Source: Melieria omissa (taxonomy: Eukaryota > Arthropoda > Insecta > Diptera > Ulidiidae). Taken from it: 64,000 nt of DNA. The DNA lies in the NCBI GenBank assembly GCA_963971225.1, contig OZ020269.1:40693264-40757263 (forward strand), given 5' to 3'. Positions 32,250 through 43,180 of this stretch are shown in pieces. Made by a program: the position numbers and the translations under genes. The notes beneath the pieces were generated by a model. That model did no database searches. It was not told the origin of the DNA and saw only the letters and a program-made list of their open reading frames with translations. Position 1 is the first letter of the stretch, and every line of letters begins with the position of its first letter.

Positions 32250-34322
32250 TGAGCAGCTCATACGTGCCCCTGGTTCACACATTGCATGCTCTTGGCATTT
32301 AAGAAGCGAAATAAGGCATACAGCAAATGGAAACGAAATCCTACTGCGTTTAACTGGGAAATGTATAGGAAGGCCAGGGGTGCTACTTCTGCTGTCAGCA
32401 TATCGAAAAAAAATTCTTCAAGTCGAAACGTAGCCCACCACTTCCACCGAAACTGCTATAATTTGAGGCAAATAGGTATTTGTAATAAGGAGACTGAGGC
32501 ATGCCGGATTGACCCCAATATTCTTAATGATCATTTCATTTCCAATTCTGTTTCTAGCGCGCCTTTTGTATCCGTATCTCAGCGTACGCGAGTCCCTAAA
32601 ACTAAATTTCAGTTTGACACGGTTAGTGAAATGGATGTTGCTCGCTGCATAATAAAAATCAAGTCGAACGCCATTGGAGATGATCGAATAGCTATAAAGT
32701 TTATCAAAATCATATTACCCGCTTTGTTAGGTCCTCTAACTCATCAACCACTGTTTCACTACTTCCAGATTTCCTGAAGTGTGGAAAGTAGCAACAATTA
32801 TTCCAATAGCAAAAAAATCAGTAGCTCGTGAACCTGGTGATTTTCGCCCCATTAGTATTCTGTGCTCGATTTCTAAAGTATGTGAGTCCCTCATGGCTGA
32901 GCAGATCACTACGTATTTGAATAAGTTTAGCCTTATGTCTTCTTTACAATCACGATTTCGGTCAGGGCATAGCTGTTCTACTGCTGTGGTTAAAATCTTA
33001 GATGATCTTAGAGGGCCTTATGATATGGGCCACTTGTCTCTATTCTGCCTGTTAAACTTCTCAAAAGCGTTTGATACAGTTAATCATGCAGTGCTCTGTC
33101 ACAAACTTGAATGTTATTTTGATTTTTCTGATTCTGCGGTTAACCTGCTAAAAAGCTACCTGGTTGGCAGATCTTAAAGAGTGAAGGTTGGTGATACTTT
33201 CTCTGCATTTAAAGGTATTACCAGCGGGGTGCCTCAGGGCTCTGTCCTGGGTCCTCTGCTGTTTACAATGTTTATTAATAATATCTTTAGCAGATGCAGT
33301 CATGTTACCATGCATGCGTATGCTGATGAACAATTGGTCTACTTGTCGAGACCAATTGGGATGGTAGAGGATTTATGTGCAAGAGTTAACGAAGACTTAG
33401 GAGCTATAGGTGAGTGGGCTCGATAAAACCAACTATTTTTAAACCCCCTGAAATCATTTGTCCTACCCGTATCGAGAACTGTTTCCCACTGTTCAGATCT
33501 TCCACCTATTCTTCTCAATAGCGTAGAACTAAAATTCGTCAGTAAAGTTGTCAATCTTGGGTATCAAATCAACTCTTGACTGTCTTGCGTGGACCACATT
33601 AATTCCGTTGTGTCGAAAATCTATTATGGACTACGTAATCTGAGGCGGACCTCGGGGTTTGTACCAGTCGAAACCAAACGGAAGTTAGTGATTCAGTTGT
33701 TGTTGCCTATCATAACATACTCGGAGGCTGTGTATAGCAAATTGGATTCCATATCCATGCATAAGCTACAAGTTGCTTTCAATAATGCAGCTCGATATGT
33801 GTACTCTGTCAAAAGGTTTGACCACATTACCATCTACAGCAACAAAATACTGGGCTGCAGCTTACAGAACTACATGGAAGCAAGAAATTGAATATTTTTG
33901 CATAAAATTATCCATTCCAAAAGGCCCCAGTATTTGTATGAATAACTTAAGTTTTCTAAGTGTCACCGATATATGAATTTACTACCTCCAGCCCACAACT
34001 TCCCCAACTCCAGTCGACTATTCTTTGTTAGCACTATTAGATTATGGAATTCGTTGCCCTTTAAGCATTATATTTTCAAACACTTTTCTTAACTCTGTCC
34101 TTCTCTACTTTTTACACTATTTTTTTTTTTCTTTTCTTTCTTCTCTTTTAAATATTAAGATTCCACTGGATGCAAATATATTGTTAATATTCAATTGTTG
34201 TTAATCAATTGCTATTTATTGAGCTAATCAATTGTTAATTAATAAGTATCAAGTTGTGGCATGCAAAAGAAGTAATTCTTAAATGCCAATGTTTTATAAT
34301 GAAATAAATAAATAAATAAAAT
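32250..34322 (+). mobile_element. LINE 2, 5'-truncated CR1/Jockey-like
   Basis: Runs from the region before RT to an (AAAT)n tail (GAAATAAATAAATAAATAAA near 34300-34322). It is related to LINE 1 but clearly diverged. The endonuclease domain is missing. Ends in the conserved SRLFFVSTIRLWNSLPF block near 34012-34060. Confidence 0.88.
32286..34060 (+). pseudogene. LINE 2 reverse transcriptase remnant, YADD changed to YADE
   Basis: Frames in order: 32286-32777 (pre-RT region, KKRNKAYSKWKRNP, KIKSNAIGDDRIAIKF), 32779-33177 (WKVATIIPIAKKS, DFRPISILCSISKV, LLNFSKAFDTVNHAVL), 33181-33426 (GVPQGSVLGPLLFTMFINNI, then HAYADEQLVYLS), and 33589-33891 (thumb, TYSEAVYSKLDS). The second catalytic Asp of the YADD box is Glu here. 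Stops at 32777, 33175, 33424 and around 33578 separate the parts. Inactive. Confidence 0.88.
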
Positions 34323-34344
34323 ACGATTTAGTCTTGCCCTTCGG

Positions 34345-34560
34345 CAGGGGGAATAAGGTGGATTCTGGACAAGAGCCGTGGCACCGCCCATACAACTCAA
34401 TTCTATAATATGGAATCTCTTTGGACTCGTTAGCCGCACAGCATTGAAAGTTGGTGTACCGTCGTCTCATACATGTGTCATTCCACTGATGAGATTTGAT
34501 GGGCGTTTGACAAGGTGTGTGGCACATTTTTTACGACCCAACATTTCAGCAGAACTGTAA
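34345..34560 (+). repeat. Dispersed repeat family R3, copy 2
   Basis: Same block order as 32025-32240. It directly follows the LINE 2 tail. Confidence 0.65.
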
Positions 34561-34719
34561 GTCGCACATCAATAAAGTTCGTACGAAGTTTTCACTTAGT
34601 AGCACAATTCGACTAGAAAAAAGTTGCGAGCATTGAACAAGGGGGCGTGGTACCGCCTCAATGTTTTTATATATAGATTGTTTATCCTGACTGATTGATC
34701 GATTGATTCATTTATTATC

Positions 34720-35060
34720 GCTCAACCCAAACCGATGAACCTACAAATATGAATTTAGAACTGTAGGTACATCTTGAAGAATGAACCTCCGCTAACACGG
34801 GATTTTTTAAAATTCGGGGTCTAAAAAGGCAAAAAATGGGTTAAAGTGTTGTATGAAGAAACGTCATTTAATAAACATATTGAATTTGAACTTCCTGAAA
34901 ATATTCTAGGTCAAAACTTGAGGTGATATATTTAAATTTCAACAAAACCAACGACAAACAAAGACTCTTTCGAACCTAGAAGTGTTGATTTATATATTCA
35001 GATATACATATCTATAACTCAAATGAACCCTGGAATGCTAATCTTATTTTGTTACTGCAT
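34720..35060 (+). repeat. Dispersed repeat family R2, copy 2
   Basis: ACCTACAAATATGAATTTAG, ATTCGGGGTCTAAAA and AAATGGGTTAA blocks match 51364-51500. Truncated relative to the other copies. Confidence 0.65.
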
Positions 35061-35140
35061 TTTAAAACGATCACGGTGTTTAGATTAACGTCGTGAACGA
35101 TAGATTAAAATTAATATTTCAGGGAAGCAATTCTAAGGTT

Positions 35141-35345
35141 ATACGAGGGTGGATTGCGTCTATTATGAAAGGTATTTACTAAAATTTCAGGCATTTCAAA
35201 TGCGTTGTTGTTTGACAATGGTTTGAGTCAATCGAAGTGAGTGTTTTTATGAAAATTGAAAAATTGGCTGCCACATGTTCGAATAAACATTTCCAACGCT
35301 CAATGTACGGGTTGAAGAGATGGCAGTAACCAAGAAGACTATTTA
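35141..35345 (+). mobile_element. Possible mariner 5' end fragment
   Basis: TACGAGGGTGGATTG resembles mariner-type ends and is followed about 110 bases later by an ATG frame (MKIEKLAATCSNKHFQ). No matching right end and no DDE motifs. Weak. Confidence 0.3.
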
Positions 35346-35441
35346 AAAATAAAAATAAAACAAAAAAAATTTTAAGAAGACCACCATTGTAAATACCTAA
35401 AAAATATTTGGTTTGCCTTATTCACATATTTAGAAACTTAC

Positions 35442-35692
35442 GTATTCATACCAAAATGTTGGCATAACCATTTTACTAAAACGCTGCAAGTCTTTACTGT
35501 AACCAGTCAAATCAGGCAGTGGAATATTTGACTGAAATCTGTATTTCTCTTCAATAGGAATGCCTGATGTGGGTTCTATTATAATGGAAGTCTCGTGATT
35601 GGTTTTATTTGGTAAGAGTCCTTCAAAATGTTGACTCCAGTTATATGATGAACCAAAAAAGTGAGGGGAAGAAAATGCAGAAGGTACGTCAT
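35442..35692 (-). CDS. CD36/SCARB-family receptor, penultimate exon
   Basis: Minus strand: a T-run ending in CAG (reverse of 35693-35695) precedes the exon and GTAAGT follows it. 251 bases, entering in a split codon and leaving in phase 0. The translation shows the CD36-family ectodomain signature in order: VPSAFSSPHFFG (family S-x-PHF[YF]), HFEGLLPNKTNHET (GL-x-P-[ND]-x3-HET), IIIEPTSGIPI (xIEPxTGxP), YRFQSNI (RxQxN) and MVMPTFWYEY (xPxxWxE). Two N-glycosylation sequons (NWS, NKT) suit an extracellular position. The hallmark order is complete and the frame has no stop. Such proteins bind lipids, lipoproteins or carotenoids at the cell surface or in lysosomes; which paralogue this is cannot be told from one exon. 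Confidence 0.88.
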
Positions 35693-36086
35693 CTGAAAAA
35701 AAAATAAGCATACAATAAATATAGTAAAGCTAAATGCTTGCCATGCAGGGAAAATTGTGAAGGGTGCGAACATTTACTGGTTATTATAAGTAGGTATCGG
35801 ATTTATGTGTAAACACTAGGCATCACAATCCCGAGATTCCGGGATTTGAATCCTGGGATTTTCGGGCTTGCATTTAAATGAAACTGAAAAATTGAAAAAG
35901 CTTATTTCAAAATGTGGCAACTTTTTAATACCAGCTCAAACAGCTGGTTTGTTCGCGGGAAAATTGTCAATTATTGCGCGTAAAGTTACAGCAGTGCTTG
36001 GAAGTCTCAAAATTAAAATGTGCAAGCGGAAGAGTTCTGGTCAGAATTTAATTCATAAAAATTTATTAAAGAATGATTAACTTTCT

Positions 36087-36318
36087 TGTTCAGATGTACT
36101 GTGCTGTCTTTAGTGATCTGTCAATCCCATCACTAATCCCAATCTTTCCTTCTCCTCTTGTATTAATGTTCCCACTATTTTCTGCTCCCCGGCTTCAGCC
36201 GGTCGTATCGTTTAATGTTTCGTGTACTCTTTATACACTCTGTATTCATACGTCCACGAATAAACCACGAAACCGAGCTCTTCCGTGTTTCCTTTACCGC
36301 TCCGCTTCGAAATGAACA
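36087..36318 (+). repeat. 5' LTR of BEL copy 2
   Basis: TGTTCAGATG...GAACA, 232 bp, with CACGAATAAACC (AATAAA). It is followed after one base by the primer site at 36320. Confidence 0.85.
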
Positions 36319-36319
36319 T

Positions 36320-36333
36320 TGGTCCTTCGAGCC
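36320..36333 (+). promoter_or_regulatory. Primer binding site, tRNA-Tyr type
   Basis: TGGTCCTTCGAGCC is complementary to the CCA plus acceptor end of tRNA-Tyr (…GGCTCGAAGGA-CCA). The same 14 bases follow the LTR in copies 3 and 4. Confidence 0.75.
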
Positions 36334-37897
36334 TACGCGAACTCGCGCCGCGCATACAATAAATAATAAACAAAATACAAAACAATTAACAATTACAAAC
36401 ACTGATACAATTTTCAACATTTTCAAACACAAAACAATTCCCAACAAGTGCAACAATTTCAAGTGCAAACACTAAAAGTGAAAAGACAACAAACAACAAC
36501 AAAAATTACAAGGGAACAAATGACAAACCCAAAAAACATAGTGACAACAAGTGGAAAAGTGAAAGAAATGCACAAATTGACATCACAAATCAAACAAAAA
36601 AATGCAACGAAAAACTAACTAACCACAAGAAACAGAACAAGTGCAGAAAATTCAAGAAATTAAAAACAAAAAAAAAAAAACTCCGCGACACATTGGACAG
36701 TGCAGTGTAGTGCAACAACAAAAACTCACACATAAAAAACCACAACAACAACACACACCCACAACACAGAACATAAGACAGGAAGGAAGACAACAGCCCA
36801 AACTACAACAGCATCACAACACAGGAGCGGACCACAGCAAGAGAGGATAGCCCCATTCTCGGGCACGGGGCCCAAAAAACAGATAAGCGATTCCGCTTTT
36901 TTTCCGATTTTTATAAATATATATACCCCAATATATACCCACTCCCCAAAATCCAGAATAAAAATTTTCAGTCTGGTACCCCGCTTATCGTGTGCATATT
37001 TCCCTTTGTACAAAACAGCGCAGTGCAGTTAGCAATTCCGCTACTGCACATAATTCGGCGCTTTGTACATTTTCGCCGTCTCCTTTGTGCGACCTTCGCT
37101 GCCGAAGCAGCAAAAACTCCGCTGCTGCCAGCACCCAAAACGCACTGTTCTAGTGCAGTAAATAGGCACGCAGCATTTCTCCCGCTGCATTCCCACACTC
37201 CCACTTGTACGCATTTTCGTGCTTTGTTTTTGTGCGACATAAGCAAGCGCTGAGCAGCGAGCACTCCCGCTGCTGCTTCCAAGTGCAATTGCTTATTCGC
37301 ACTTCTGCCTAAGCAATTTACCACTCTCGCTGGCAGAAGTAAGCAAACGCGAATACAGTGGGACGAGTAGCCTATTTTCGCAGCACATTGTATAATTTTC
37401 AATAGTGCTGCACTTAGGCACTCATTGCACAGCTGTTGTCACCCCAAGTAAATACGGTGGGACAAAAACAACCCACCTGTACTCAAAACTTTTTAATCGT
37501 TCACCCGATTATTGTTTGGTCCCCTAATACAAACTATAATAAGAATTAATTATTATAGCACGAAAACACTAATTCACTAATATATACATACATTGACTAT
37601 ATTAAAAAATTTGTTGTTTATTAATAATTTCCTAAATTCTTGTTTCCATATTTTTATTTATTCCCAATATATATATATATACCAATTTCTCGACGCGTTT
37701 ACACACAGTTGTAAACTTCCATCCTCAACAGAAATACAAATTCGTATTGAAATTTTTTACACTTTCGTGTATATTTCTCCAATTCTGAATTATCGTTCGC
37801 GCGGACGCGGTAATAGTTTCGGTTTATTTCCCATAAGCCCAATATTAATATTCAAACGAATTTTAAACCCCCTTTCGAGGTTCTTTAAGCCATTAAA

Positions 37898-40462
37898 ATG
37901 CCTGTTGAGCGATCCCCCAAGCGTCAAATAAACAAAATGGAGTCTCCTTCTCCAAAATATTCACAGTCGACTGAGACACATTTGACAGTTCCTGTTACTC
38001 GCGATACACTCAAAACTCGCTCCAAGCCACCTAGTCTCATAGCAACCGATCCCAGTGTTGCCACTTTTGGTTTTGAGTCCGAGAGACTCGTGCAATTATG
38101 CACAGCGTTTTCATCGGCTCCCATTGAGGATTTGACCAAATCACTGGTCCAAATTAAGCAGAAAAATCTGCAAGCCCAATGGGAGAGGCTAATGCGCGCA
38201 CATCAGGCAGTCTTCCTCGCTGAGGACAACAGCCAGCCCGACGGTTTTAAAGAGTCGGCTAGACAAAAGATCGACGCCTGCACAGACCAATACGAGTTGT
38301 GCATGGCTAAGATGTTGGACATTATTAAGATGCTCCAATCTCAGTCCCCCCAGCCTGCTACGCGTATGGAACCGGTTCAACTCCTAGAACCAGCAAATAC
38401 TTCCTACATTTGCCTCCAAGTTCCTCCTTGCGACACCGAAACATTTTTCGGGGGCTATGAGCAGTGGCCGTCCTTTCGGGACATGTTTACTGCGTGGGAA
38501 GCCCTAAGTTCCCGATATGAAAACAAACGCATCCTCGTTGACAGCCAAATTCGATCTCTATTGAATATAACTCCTGCCCACACCGAAAATAGTGAGGCAC
38601 TACAGCGGATCCAGAATTCTGTAAACAATTGTCTGTCTATTCTCAAGTCTCAGGCCGTAGACACTGACAATTGGGATCCGCTGCTGGTATATATATGCTC
38701 TACCAAATTGCCTGAAGCAACCTTAGCTTTATGGGAGCAGTCATTGACATCCCGGAAGGATCTGCCCCCCTGGTCACAAATGAATGAGTTTCTGACCTGC
38801 AGATACGAGGTAATGGAACGGCTGAATCTTTTTCGGCCCAAGTCGAAACCACAATCCTCATCTTCCAATGTCCGACCCCCCCGATCCCTAAATTTTCACA
38901 CTGAAGTGAAAAAGGACTTCGCGTGCAAGCTCTGCAACGCAAATCATTCCGTACGGACTTGCCAAAGCTTTAAAAGGCTCACACCCCAAAGTCGATTAGC
39001 ATATGTGAAAAAGCATAAAATCTGTGCAAATTGTCTTGCTACATCTCACCTAATTCAGGACTGTACAAGCAATTTTACATGCGTTTACTGCCAGAAAAAG
39101 CACCACTCTTTGCTTCATCTCCCCAAAGGCAAAACGCAACTCACTCAATCCCCCAATCGATCACCTTCGACAACTTCTCTGGTCTCAACGGTTATCCAAA
39201 AACCGAGCAACAACTCCAGCACTCATTCTCCCCATTTTGATGCGCACCACAGCACATCTTCAAGGCAAAGTACGCTCCCAGTACCAGCCCTTCACTCAAA
39301 TAATGGCGCCCAATCCCTTCTGCCTACGGCACTGGTGTCCATTAAACACGGTGGAAAGTTGTTCAGAGTTCGAGCGTTGATCGATCAAGGCTCTCAGCGC
39401 ACCTTCATTTCCTCGAAGGTCCAGAGACGCCTAAAATTGCCAATCGAGAAATCTGACCTCCAGATCTCGGGCATGGGCGGACAGATTGTGAAAACTGCCA
39501 AACATATATGCTTCTTGACATTGGCAGTCCCCAAAACGAGCACAAATCTCCCCGTGCAGGCAATCGTGCTTCAAAAGCTTACGGACTTTCTCCCCCCGTC
39601 CAAAATAAACCACCCCAATTTGAACGATTTCGCCACGCTAGATCTCGCTGATCCCAACCCCTTCGAGGCAGCGCAGATCGATATAGTGATTGGCAGTGAT
39701 CTCATCCCGCAGATCATGCTCGAAGGTTTCCACCGAAATGTATGTGGCAGCTTACTCGCTCAACTTACAGTATTCGGTTGGATATTAAGCGGTCCAGTAC
39801 CCCTGTCATCACCTTTGACAAATGTCGCCGTGGTGCCAAATCACCATACGCACACTGGTCCCGCCCTTCGAGAAAACCTTTCTACTCTCACGGAAGCCCC
39901 TTCTGACGTAATTGCCGCCCTCAATCCCGTAGGGTTTCCACACAGGGAAATAAAGGCAAATCACGTCAAACACGCCATTCCTGCAAACTCAGACTCAAAA
40001 CGGCAAACACCCCCCTTCGCTGCCAAACGTTTCGCCCCCCGCAGGATGGCTATCGCCCCCAATGAGACCGCGAAAAAGGGTGAAATACAAGCGTTGGCTC
40101 GACGCCACGCGTCAATATGCACAGCAATTGCTGGAAACTGCAACCCCCTCGAATTTCCACATTGCACGCCCCCATACAACAAAACTCGAGCGCACCCATT
40201 TCGGGTCCGAGTCAGTCGCCATTCCCGTGCGACCTTTCCCAAGCGCCGTCACTCCTCCGACGGCAACTCAGGCGAACCTCATCGCTTACACCCTACACCA
40301 AAGATATCTTCATCATTTCTCACATCTGACATCCCCTCTTTTTGCAGATCCAGCGCTAGCGACCACCACAGCAGTTGCCCCCCAGACTGCCCCACACGTC
40401 CGCACCGAGCATCAACCGCGAAGAGGCCCTCAGCGCACTCCCCTGCGATCCGTCATTGCTGA
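37898..40462 (+). CDS. BEL/Pao Gag-protease polyprotein, copy 2
   Basis: Longest open frame in the window (854 codons), starting MPVERSPKRQINKME. Regions: N-terminal Gag (DUF1759-like; FFGGYEQWPSFRDMF, LTSRKDLPPWSQMNEFL), zinc knuckles at about residues 342-400 (CKLCNANHSVRTC, CANCLATSHLIQDC), then a retropepsin-like DUF1758 protease with the active-site stretch RALIDQGSQRTFISS at about residue 495 and VIGSDLIPQIM. Relative to copy 3, 42 codons after MFTA are missing in frame; GCG at both edges suggests a short-homology deletion. After AAKRF a frameshift turns the reverse-transcriptase remnant and 3' region into an unrelated tail of about 140 residues, so the true product should end near residue 710. 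Confidence 0.88.
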   Translation: MPVERSPKRQINKMESPSPKYSQSTETHLTVPVTRDTLKTRSKPPSLIATDPSVATFGFESERLVQLCTAFSSAPIEDLTKSLVQIKQKNLQAQWERLMRAHQAVFLAEDNSQPDGFKESARQKIDACTDQYELCMAKMLDIIKMLQSQSPQPATRMEPVQLLEPANTSYICLQVPPCDTETFFGGYEQWPSFRDMFTAWEALSSRYENKRILVDSQIRSLLNITPAHTENSEALQRIQNSVNNCLSILKSQAVDTDNWDPLLVYICSTKLPEATLALWEQSLTSRKDLPPWSQMNEFLTCRYEVMERLNLFRPKSKPQSSSSNVRPPRSLNFHTEVKKDFACKLCNANHSVRTCQSFKRLTPQSRLAYVKKHKICANCLATSHLIQDCTSNFTCVYCQKKHHSLLHLPKGKTQLTQSPNRSPSTTSLVSTVIQKPSNNSSTHSPHFDAHHSTSSRQSTLPVPALHSNNGAQSLLPTALVSIKHGGKLFRVRALIDQGSQRTFISSKVQRRLKLPIEKSDLQISGMGGQIVKTAKHICFLTLAVPKTSTNLPVQAIVLQKLTDFLPPSKINHPNLNDFATLDLADPNPFEAAQIDIVIGSDLIPQIMLEGFHRNVCGSLLAQLTVFGWILSGPVPLSSPLTNVAVVPNHHTHTGPALRENLSTLTEAPSDVIAALNPVGFPHREIKANHVKHAIPANSDSKRQTPPFAAKRFAPRRMAIAPNETAKKGEIQALARRHASICTAIAGNCNPLEFPHCTPPYNKTRAHPFRVRVSRHSRATFPKRRHSSDGNSGEPHRLHPTPKISSSFLTSDIPSFCRSSASDHHSSCPPDCPTRPHRASTAKRPSAHSPAIRHC

Positions 40463-40607
40463 TCGGCGACAACCACCCAGCCGTCAGCCCATCATACAGC
40501 ACGGCAGCCGCGCATCACCGCCAAATCATCGCTAGCCAGCCGTCCGCCGCAACTCTGGGCGGAACCCCGGCACCCATTATGATTGCAATATGCAATGGCG
40601 GGCGCGA

Positions 40608-40761
40608 TGTTCAGATGTACTGTGCTGTCTTTAGTGATCTGTCAATCCCATCACTAATCCCAATCTTTCCTTCTCCTCTTGTATTAATGTTCCCACTATT
40701 TTCTGCTCCCCGGCTTCAGCCGGTCGTATCGTTTAATGTTTCGTGTACTCTTTATACACTC
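40608..40761 (+). repeat. Truncated 3' LTR of BEL copy 2
   Basis: Identical in arrangement to the 5' LTR through GTACTCTTTATACACTCT and then replaced by unrelated sequence (TGAAACACTTGAAACG). Confidence 0.85.
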
Positions 40762-40861
40762 TTGAAACACTTGAAACGACAGCACAATGCTCTGAGCGCA
40801 AATCATAGAAACACGAATGCTGCGTCTGCGCTCACTCGTTCATTCTCGCTCAATTGTGCGA

Positions 40862-41300
40862 CCAGGAGGAAGACGATGTGCTGTTGTTCTTGTTGTTGCG
40901 CTGGCGAAAAGCTGAAATTGTAAAACGATTTCTATTTTCTGACTGGCTTTTGTTCTTCTTCTATAAGCCTGCACGGCGTCGCATATTGCTCCTGAACTCA
41001 CTGCTGACTGTAGTGTGCGAAAAATCATAGAAAAGAAAATATAATATGGCTGGCATGGCGACCTATATGATCGCTACAGGCAATTAAAAAATAAATAATA
41101 AGTAATCAATAAAAATGGAATTGGAAAGAAAAGAAAACGTTTTTATTAGCCGTAATAATTTTCCGTCTCGTTCTTTGGAACTTTTCTTACGGCCCACATA
41201 TAATGCTTGTTTAAAAGAACTAAAATAAGAAAATCTAATATTGTAAATTTATGATCACATCATTCGCCATGGAATCATTCAGGTGTAGAACATTTAAACT
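40862..41300 (+). repeat. Dispersed repeats R1 and R4
   Basis: 40862-41090 matches 42700-42998 and reversed 3128-3480 (R1). 41113-41300 matches 43050-43175 and 59190-59375 (R4: blocks TTTTTATTAGCCGTAATAAT, TTTAAAAGAACTAAAATAAG). R1 and R4 are adjacent here and at 42700-43175, suggesting parts of one element. Confidence 0.72.
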
Positions 41301-42518
41301 ATTTTTAAACGTAGGCATGCCGTAATACCATTTTCTTATGACAAAATACTTGTCTTATTATTTCTTTATTTAGTGCTTTAGTAGTGCTTTCGCCCTATTG
41401 AAAGTCAATAGACCTATTAAATTATTTTTTTCCATACAATCTTCTAACCCTCCGTTAGATTTCGATACAAAAAAAAATTAAAACACGCATCTAATTATTT
41501 TTAATTTCAAGTGTTTCACGAATTTTGAAGTCAATATGCCTATCAGTTCATTTTTTTCGTAGTTTTCCCATATTCTTAAAATTGTAATTAAGCATGTGAA
41601 AATATAAACAAATAATTTTACTTCGAACTCGCCACGTAAAAATATTTGCAAACATTTTAAATTGGGATCAACCACCAAATTTTTAAATTAATCAAAGCAT
41701 TGGCCAGCAAAAAGCCATACACCACAAACATTCGATTGCTGGTGACATTGCAGCAAAATCAATCACAACACAAAAAAGCATACACACAATAAACGACAAC
41801 ACCAAAAACATTAGCGAATCCCGAATCATCTCCGTTGAAACGACGATGACGATGCTTTGGTTCGTTGTTTACTCTTCGCTTGCGCTTCGACGAACAAGAT
41901 CGCAAACTGTTGAGCGCGAGCAAATTTCCCGCAACCTATGCCTCCGCTCATCTCTTCCCGCCCGCGTCAAGAAACACGCTTGACAAATTTGTGAAGATGC
42001 GTATTCTTTATATTGTATATTCTTTGGTTACGTGCTCAGAAAACGAAGGCCAACGATGAGCGCTCTGTTTGGTTCCACTTTTTGATTGCAAAAAACCAGA
42101 ATGAGACGTCGAAGTAAAACTAAAAGTACAAACAAATTAACTATATTATTTTTTTTATCAAATATGCATATACATATATGCTCTTTGTGATACATCTGTT
42201 GCAAATCAATAAGTTATGGTTAAGTGTAATTTTTGGATAAAACAAAATGTTATCAAACTGAAGTTAAATTTTAAATGAAAAACTTTTAAGTTAAACAAAA
42301 TGTGAAAAACTTTTAAGTTAAACAAGATAAAAAATCCTAAAACTACCCCAAATGTGATTAAACTGTGTCAATTTTTATGGCAAATATATTATAAACAAGT
42401 ATTTATGCAATTTGGGAAAATTGTTTTATTTAAAAAATTTGTTATATGCATCCCGGGATTTGACTTTTCGATCCCGAAAATCACGGGATCGCAAAATGGC
42501 AAAAAATTGCGATCCCTA
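41301..42518. other. hAT right part plus dispersed repeat, no gene
   Basis: AT-rich. 41740-42060 resembles 50370-50530 (AAAAGCATACACACA, ACCAAAAACATTAGCG, GTTGAAACGACGATGA-like). Minus-strand frame 41478-41678 has no domain. Short duplicated GTGAAAAACTTTTAAGTTAA near 42270-42320. Confidence 0.5.
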
Positions 42519-42574
42519 GTAAACACAATATGCCCGAAATGTGAAAATATATGCAAAACATATGCATACCAGCA

Positions 42575-43180
42575 AAGAAAATAAACATACAGAATACGCA
42601 TGTCATACAAGTAAAAATGTTGTAAGGCGGGTTTTAACATTGGAACCCGCGCTCTGCTCGCACATATCACGTATGTGGTATGTGGTGAGAGCGTTGCTTT
42701 ACAAGCGAGACCTCTTTGGTTGCGCTCACTGCAGCGAGTCTGCGTTAGCACTCTGCTGCGGCGTGGGATGACTGGGAGATGAAGACGATGTGCTGCTTTT
42801 GTTGTTGTTGCGCTGGCAAAAAGCTGAAATTGTAAAACGATTTCTATTTTCTGGCTGGGTTTTGTTCTTCTTCTATAAGCCTGCACGGCGTCGCATATTG
42901 TTCCTGAACTCACTGCCGATTTTAGTGTACGCAAAATCATAGAAACGAAAATAAAATATGGTTGGCATGGCGACTTATATGATCGCTACAAGCAATAAAA
43001 AGAATGCAAAAGTACAAAATAAATAATAATAAGTAATCAACAATGACATTTAAAAACGAAAATGAAAAGAAAGAAAGAACTTTTTTATTAGCCCGCAATA
43101 ATTTTTAAATTATATCAAATTTTTTTTACGGCCCACATACAATGCTTGCGGAAAAGAACTAAAGTAAGAAAATCTAGGAT
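42575..43180 (+). repeat. Dispersed repeats R1 and R4, second tandem occurrence
   Basis: Starts with the inverted ATACGCATGTCAT end also seen reversed near 3526. R1 body to 42998, then R4 to about 43175, where LINE sequence begins. Confidence 0.7.

Larger units (their letters stand above)
24760..35441 (-). other. Intron of the CD36-family gene (10.7 kb)
   Basis: Bounded by GTAAGT at the upstream exon (reverse of 35436-35441) and a polypyrimidine-CAG acceptor next to 24759. It is filled by a foldback element, TTAA elements, two LINE fragments and a P-type element. The assumption that no further exon lies inside rests on phase match and protein continuity. Confidence 0.7.
36087..40761 (+). mobile_element. 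BEL/Pao element copy 2, pol-less
   Basis: 5' LTR, tRNA-Tyr-type primer site, A/C-rich leader, one long gag-protease frame, 3' untranslated region and a 3' LTR cut off at about 40761. TGTTCAGATGTACTGTGCTG starts both LTRs. No target duplication can be tested because the 3' LTR is truncated. Like copies 1 and 3 it lacks the reverse transcriptase core, RNase H and integrase. Confidence 0.9.
35817..42518. mobile_element. hAT element split by BEL copy 2, 8-bp duplication GTAAACAC
   Basis: Outer ends TAGGCATCACAAT (35817) and, inverted, TAGGGATCGCAAT (to 42518). GTAAACAC flanks both (35809-35816, 42519-42526). A paralogous empty site exists near 26124-26195, where the flanks (TAGGTATCGGATTTAT...AATATGC) are joined. 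Both ends carry CCCGGGATTTGA/CCGGGATTTGAA-type subterminal motifs. The span also contains BEL copy 2 and R1 repeats. No hAT transposase frame remains. Confidence 0.82.

Noticed and set aside
36641..36850. Gln/Asn/Lys-rich frame in the BEL copy 2 leader
   Set aside because: Product of CAA/ACA-rich leader sequence; not conserved between copies.
40030..40535. Pro/Ser-rich C-terminal extension of the copy 2 frame and overlapping frames
   Set aside because: Created by a frameshift after AAKRF; copies 1 and 3 read a different frame there.
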